NCBI GenBank assembly: GCA_937775265.1
Contig: CALKBV010000015.1
Location: 50,803-114,802, forward strand
Source of the DNA: an uncultured Pseudomonadales bacterium
GTDB lineage: Bacteria > Pseudomonadota > Gammaproteobacteria > Pseudomonadales > Azotimanducaceae
Length of the DNA: 64,000 nucleotides
Direction of reading: 5' to 3'
The first letter of the stretch is position 1, and each line of letters opens with the position of its first letter. A model generated the notes under the pieces. That model saw only the letters and a program-made list of their open reading frames with translations, was not told the origin of the DNA and ran no database searches. The position numbers were made by a program, and so were the translations under genes. This document shows positions 60,523-64,000 of this stretch, piece after piece.

Positions 60523-61359
60523 ATGCAGACTCCTCCTGTCGCTATTGGGGGTATAGGCGGAAGTGGTACCCGGGTTGTAGTTGAAATCCTCCAGGATCTT
60601 GGCTACTACCTGGGTAACGACCTTAACGCCGCCCTCGACAATTTGATGTTCACACTGCTGTTTAAGCGGCGATCCCTCTGGCCAACAGAAGCTCACCGGG
60701 CTGAAATAGATGGTCTTGTTGCGATGTTCCTGAACCTCATGACTCACCGCGATAAAGTTGGTGAAGCTGGGATGAGTCTGTTGAAAGCCTGTGTTGCGGA
60801 AGCAACTGGAGAGCATCCGGCGTCTTGGCGTGAGCAGCGATTGGAGATGATTTTTCGTCTGCAGGAAGAGTCTGGCGGGGATGCTGCCAGATGGGGGTGG
60901 AAGGAACCTAACACGCATATCTTCTTGCGTGAGCTGAAGAGCAGCATTCCGGAACTAAAGTATGTTCATGTGATGCGTCATGGGGTTGATATGGCGCTCA
61001 GTGTCAACCAGAACCAGTTGAAACTTTGGGGTGAAGGGCTACTTGGCCGCGAGGTGGTGGTTGGTCCTGGGGACTCGCTCCAATACTGGTGCGCAACGCA
61101 CAGGCGTCTTTTGGCTATAAAAAAAGAGATGCCTGAACACCTCTTGCTACTCGATTTTGACAGACTCTGCGAAGATCCTGCGGACGGGCTGCATAAGCTT
61201 GCATTGTTTCTTGGGGTTGAATTGGAGGCGCCGATCAAAGATCAGCTTTTGACGAAGATTCAGTTGCCGAAAAGCCTGGGGCGTTATCAAAAAGCGGACA
61301 AAGCACTGTTTGCGGAGGAAGATCTGGAATTTGTTCGCGAAATGGGATTTGTCGTATAG
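60523..61359 (+). CDS. Sulfotransferase-like protein
   Basis: A 278-residue protein with the P-loop GIGGSGTRVVVEIL (about residues 8-21), which would bind the 5'-phosphate of PAPS, and HVMRHGVDMALS as the 3'-phosphate loop. HLLLLDFDRLCEDP and the late LGRYQK also fit. It probably sulfates a surface sugar or small molecule, consistent with its position between rfb genes and a glycosyltransferase gene. It ends 12 bp before the convergent glycosyltransferase gene. Confidence 0.8.
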   Translation: MQTPPVAIGGIGGSGTRVVVEILQDLGYYLGNDLNAALDNLMFTLLFKRRSLWPTEAHRAEIDGLVAMFLNLMTHRDKVGEAGMSLLKACVAEATGEHPASWREQRLEMIFRLQEESGGDAARWGWKEPNTHIFLRELKSSIPELKYVHVMRHGVDMALSVNQNQLKLWGEGLLGREVVVGPGDSLQYWCATHRRLLAIKKEMPEHLLLLDFDRLCEDPADGLHKLALFLGVELEAPIKDQLLTKIQLPKSLGRYQKADKALFAEEDLEFVREMGFVV

Positions 61360-61371
61360 CAACCTCTAACA

Positions 61372-62189
61372 TCAGGCGATGTGCCACCCGTGCTTGCGAT
61401 AAAATCTGACAGCTGATTGCACAAAATAAAGAATATGCTGAATACCCTTTGATGTTGTATTGCCACCATAGTGGATAATTTCCATGCCGGGGGTAGTAAT
61501 CCAGGTTGCCCAGTTTGCTCATCCTCAAACTGAGATCAAAGTCCTCGAAGTAGAGAAAGAACTTTTCGTCGAACCCGTCACACAGTTGCAGGGACTTTGT
61601 TCTCGCCAGGATGCAACAACCACTAATCAGCTCAACAGACCTGATGATTTCAGCGTTAGGTAAGTCTCTGTATTCGTAACGCATTAATCGGTCGTCGAAT
61701 CGTTGCTTGGTGAACTCGCTCGCGAATCCGCGCAGGGCCAGGTCGAATACAGCGGGGTAACGTTTGCAGAGATGGGAAGGTTCGCCTTGTTCCCCCTCGC
61801 TGTAGGGGCATATCATGACCGTGTCCTGATTGTCCTCCAGGTAGGATAGGCCATTAATAAGCGATGAAGTTGATAGCAGCACATCGGGATTGAGGATAAG
61901 GTGGTAATCAGCATTTGATTGTTTGATCCCCTGATTGTGCGCGCTGTAGCCGACGTTGACCGGGTTTTTAACCAGAATGACGGGGAAGTCGCATGATGCC
62001 TCGGCGATGACTTGCTCCAGAAGTGCTTCGTTATTTCCGTTGTCTACCAGGGTAATACTGACGGTACCCAATACCCGATGGTGTTGTGCGCCTATAATGG
62101 CATCCAGCAAGCAGTTTGAACACATCTTTGAAGGCCGGAATCAGGGGTGGGGCGTGGGTGACGAAGGAAACGCTTAAAGATACGGTCAT
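61372..62189 (-). pseudogene. Glycosyltransferase family 2 (rhamnosyltransferase-like), two frameshifts
   Basis: The reading starts at ATG 62189 (TVSLSVSFVTHAPPL), then shifts near 62116-62124 into VSITLVDNGNNEALL, HLILNPDVLL and GCCILARTKSLQLCDGFDEKF, the GT-A fold of the rhamnosyl/WbbL type. At the G5 run 61489-61493 (C5 in the gene) it shifts again into MEIIHYGGNTTSKGIQH and the C-terminus ending KHGWHIA with stop 61372-61374. Without correction the frame runs on into the sulfotransferase gene by 125 bp. Two net +1 corrections give 816 bases, 271 residues, with no overlap. The sugar acceptor is unknown; dTDP-rhamnose from the nearby rfb set is a likely donor. Confidence 0.82.
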
Positions 62190-62319
62190 GCAAGAGATTA
62201 TAGTGTGTAGATGGCAGAAGAACGAGTGCGATAGGGCTCGAATTAAACCGATTACTCTTAAAGCTCCATTAACGATAAAATAAAGGGATGTAACGTCCCA
62301 CAGTGTGAGTGAAGTAAGC

Positions 62320-63984
62320 ATGTTGTCGCTTGAAAGAATTCTTCTTAACAATGGAGTCCTGCAGGATTCTGATCTTGCGCGGGCAGAAATCCGCCGTAAA
62401 AAATTACGGCGGCCAGCTAGAAGATGTCCTGCTGGGGCAGGGGCGCCTGTTCCGAAGAAGATATTTTGGCGGCCAATGCTGAACTATTCGGGGTTTAAAA
62501 CCTATCAGCAATGGTTGGCGGAAAACTCTCTTCAGGCTATCACTGAAGTAACAAACGCCTATGACCTGGGGAAAAAGTGGTGGCAAGAACAGCAGGCATT
62601 TCCACTTGCCGAAGTAGATGACGTTATCTGGATTGCCACGACGGATGTAAAAGACAACTTCGTTCAAACAGTGCTCGCGAGGAAAACAAGCAAAACGGTA
62701 AAGAGCGTCATTATTGTCAGTCATGAACTTCGACAGCTACTCGGCCTGTTTGAAGACGCTGACCAGCATCTGTCACTGGCGGCTGATGCCCAATCGCTTC
62801 GTGATCTGGCGACCGGCGCGCCAATCATTCATTTCGTGAACGACATTATTCAGCGAGCAATTGACGCAAAGGCGTCAGATATCCATTTTGAATCTTACCG
62901 AGGTGTTTTTCGTGTGCGCATTCGGGTCGATGGTGTGATGCACGAGATCGACCGCCCTGGTCTTGCTATGCAGGCGGCCATTGTTTCAAGATTGAAATTA
63001 ATGGCCAACCTGGATATTTCTGAGAAGCGGTTGCCCCAGGATGGGAGAATCAGGACAAGGGTTTCTGGCAAAGATCTGGACATAAGGGTGGCTACCACCC
63101 CTGGTGTAGCCGGTGAAAGCCTCGTACTTAGACTGCTGGACTCAGTCGATGGTGTCTCCAGTTTAACTGAACTGGATATGTTTGAAGATCATCTGGAAAC
63201 AACCGGGAAATTGCTGGCGTCCAGCAGCGGCATCATTATTGTGACCGGGCCTACCGGTAGCGGTAAAACAACGTCGTTGTATGCATTTCTTAGTGAGCTG
63301 ATTGGCGATGAACGTAAAATCATCACCGTCGAAGATCCGGTGGAATACCAGACACCTGGAATCACGCAGATTCAGGTTCATTCGGAAATCGGCCTGAGTT
63401 TCGCTTCAGTATTGCGCTCAGTGCTTCGTCAGGACCCGGACATTATTCTTGTGGGCGAGATACGAGATAGAGAGACTGCGGAGACGGCTGTGCAGGCTGC
63501 GCTGACAGGACATTTGGTGTTGGCCACTCTTCATACAAACGATGCAGCTAGTGCTTTTGTCCGGCTCATGGACATGGGCGTTGAAAGTTACCTGTTGGCG
63601 ACGTCGGTCATCGGAGTGATGGCGCAGCGTTTGGTTCGAAAATCCTGCGTACACTGCAAGAGTCCTGACCAAGCTGGGTCTGGCCAGGCAGAGGCGCTGG
63701 GTTATGTGGATCTTGAGAAAAAGTGGCCGGGTTTATCAGTCGACAAGAACTATGCTGAGTCTGAAGGGTGCACGGTATGTATGGGTACAGGTTTCTCAGG
63801 GCGGCGGTCTATCTTTGAGATGTTCGCCGTTAACGAAACCATGCAGCACATTATATCGACCAAACCAGAGCAATTGTCGGCCCACCTGGCTGAATCGGGA
63901 TTTCGTTCATTAAAAGAAGATGGCATGTTAAGAGCCGCCGCCGGTGATACCACGATCTCTGAAGTCATTCGAGTTGCAGGATGA
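62320..63984 (+). CDS. gspE: Type II secretion ATPase GspE, N-terminal region scrambled by compensating frameshifts
   Basis: Powers the type II secretion pseudopilus. C-terminal domains are intact: Walker A GPTGSGKTTSLYAFL, Asp box, Walker B DPDIILVGEIRDRETAETA, the His box GHLVLATLHTNDAASAF, and a zinc module with CVHCK and CTVCMGTG. In the N-terminal domain residues about 29-58 read as unrelated Arg/Pro-rich sequence, but in other frames the same DNA encodes NYGGQLEDVLLGQGRL and SEEDILAANAELFG. One surplus base each at the A6 run (62398-62403), TT (62450-62451) and G4 run (62490-62493) would explain it; the three together restore the frame. Its stop overlaps the gspF start by ATGA. Confidence 0.88.
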   Translation: MLSLERILLNNGVLQDSDLARAEIRRKKLRRPARRCPAGAGAPVPKKIFWRPMLNYSGFKTYQQWLAENSLQAITEVTNAYDLGKKWWQEQQAFPLAEVDDVIWIATTDVKDNFVQTVLARKTSKTVKSVIIVSHELRQLLGLFEDADQHLSLAADAQSLRDLATGAPIIHFVNDIIQRAIDAKASDIHFESYRGVFRVRIRVDGVMHEIDRPGLAMQAAIVSRLKLMANLDISEKRLPQDGRIRTRVSGKDLDIRVATTPGVAGESLVLRLLDSVDGVSSLTELDMFEDHLETTGKLLASSSGIIIVTGPTGSGKTTSLYAFLSELIGDERKIITVEDPVEYQTPGITQIQVHSEIGLSFASVLRSVLRQDPDIILVGEIRDRETAETAVQAALTGHLVLATLHTNDAASAFVRLMDMGVESYLLATSVIGVMAQRLVRKSCVHCKSPDQAGSGQAEALGYVDLEKKWPGLSVDKNYAESEGCTVCMGTGFSGRRSIFEMFAVNETMQHIISTKPEQLSAHLAESGFRSLKEDGMLRAAAGDTTISEVIRVAG

Positions 63985-64000
63985 AACATTATCATTACAC
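63981..64000 (+). CDS. gspF: Start of gspF (type II secretion inner membrane protein), cut by window end
   Basis: ATG at 63981 overlaps the gspE TGA. Only MKHYHY is visible before the window ends; GspF proteins begin with a similar short polar-aromatic start, and gspF follows gspE in most operons. The call rests on position. Confidence 0.55.

Noticed and set aside
61235..61371. Run-on 3' extension of the glycosyltransferase overlapping the sulfotransferase
   Set aside because: The correct C-terminus lies in another frame with a stop at 61372, so the overlap is an artefact of the frameshift.

Overview
This 64 kb window comes from the chromosome of a gammaproteobacterium, most likely a free-living aerobic marine or aquatic heterotroph. 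The evidence is gene order: tilS-pyrG-kdsA-eno-ftsB-truD-pcm-nlpD, fdxA-mutS, and recA-recX-alaS-lysC-csrA are the blocks seen in Pseudomonas-like gammaproteobacteria. A sodium-pumping oxaloacetate decarboxylase and several acyl-CoA and aromatic or amide catabolism genes fit a heterotroph in salty water. Most of the window looks moderately GC-rich, with clear local exceptions.

Layout. 1-9.1 kb is a dense forward housekeeping block. ispD/ispF are absent between ftsB and truD, surE is absent between truD and pcm, and rpoS is absent after nlpD. 9.3-11.8 kb is mutS, broken by two single-base frameshifts. 12-24.3 kb is an accessory island between mutS and recA: an NTF2-like protein, a DUF1330 protein, an AT-rich beta-lactamase-family hydrolase, an amidohydrolase, an SDR remnant, an extradiol-dioxygenase-like VOC protein next to a flavoprotein hydroxylase, a membrane alpha/beta hydrolase and a penicillin-acylase-family protein. 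24.9-30.9 kb is recA (with a LexA box), recX, alaS, lysC and csrA. 30.9-41.2 kb is a reverse-strand block: a PaaX-like regulator with a fatty acid desaturase, an FMN-flavoprotein, a diguanylate cyclase, and a complete Liv-type ABC importer with an acyl-CoA ligase inside its operon. 41.2-46.1 kb holds tRNA-Arg(ACG), tRNA-Ser(GCU) and the oad sodium pump, with oadG detached from oadAB. 46-53.4 kb has a pseudouridine synthase, an SMP-30 protein, a bax-like gene with an internal stop, a single-chain acyl-CoA carboxylase, an enoyl-CoA hydratase and a GFA protein. 53.5-57 kb has a class IV aminotransferase and a rubrerythrin / Hdr-like Fe-S protein / DUF3501 operon. 57-62.2 kb is a surface polysaccharide locus (rfbBCA without rfbD, sulfotransferase, glycosyltransferase). 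The window ends in gspE and the first codons of gspF.

Two sequence-level themes stand out. First, short tandem repeats (11-17 bp units) cluster between 12.2 and 26.5 kb; in two cases the array starts on a stop codon. Second, seven single-base frameshifts, all net +1, hit mutS (two), a glycosyltransferase (two) and the gspE N-terminus (three). Correcting them gives whole-codon genes of family-typical length; the corrected mutS is exactly 853 codons. This is either sequencing error or the trace of a mismatch-repair-deficient lineage, and re-sequencing would decide.

The most interesting regulatory find is a perfect 13-bp inverted repeat directly upstream of the PaaX-like gene that leads the desaturase operon, which suggests an autoregulated acyl-CoA-sensing switch for lipid desaturation.
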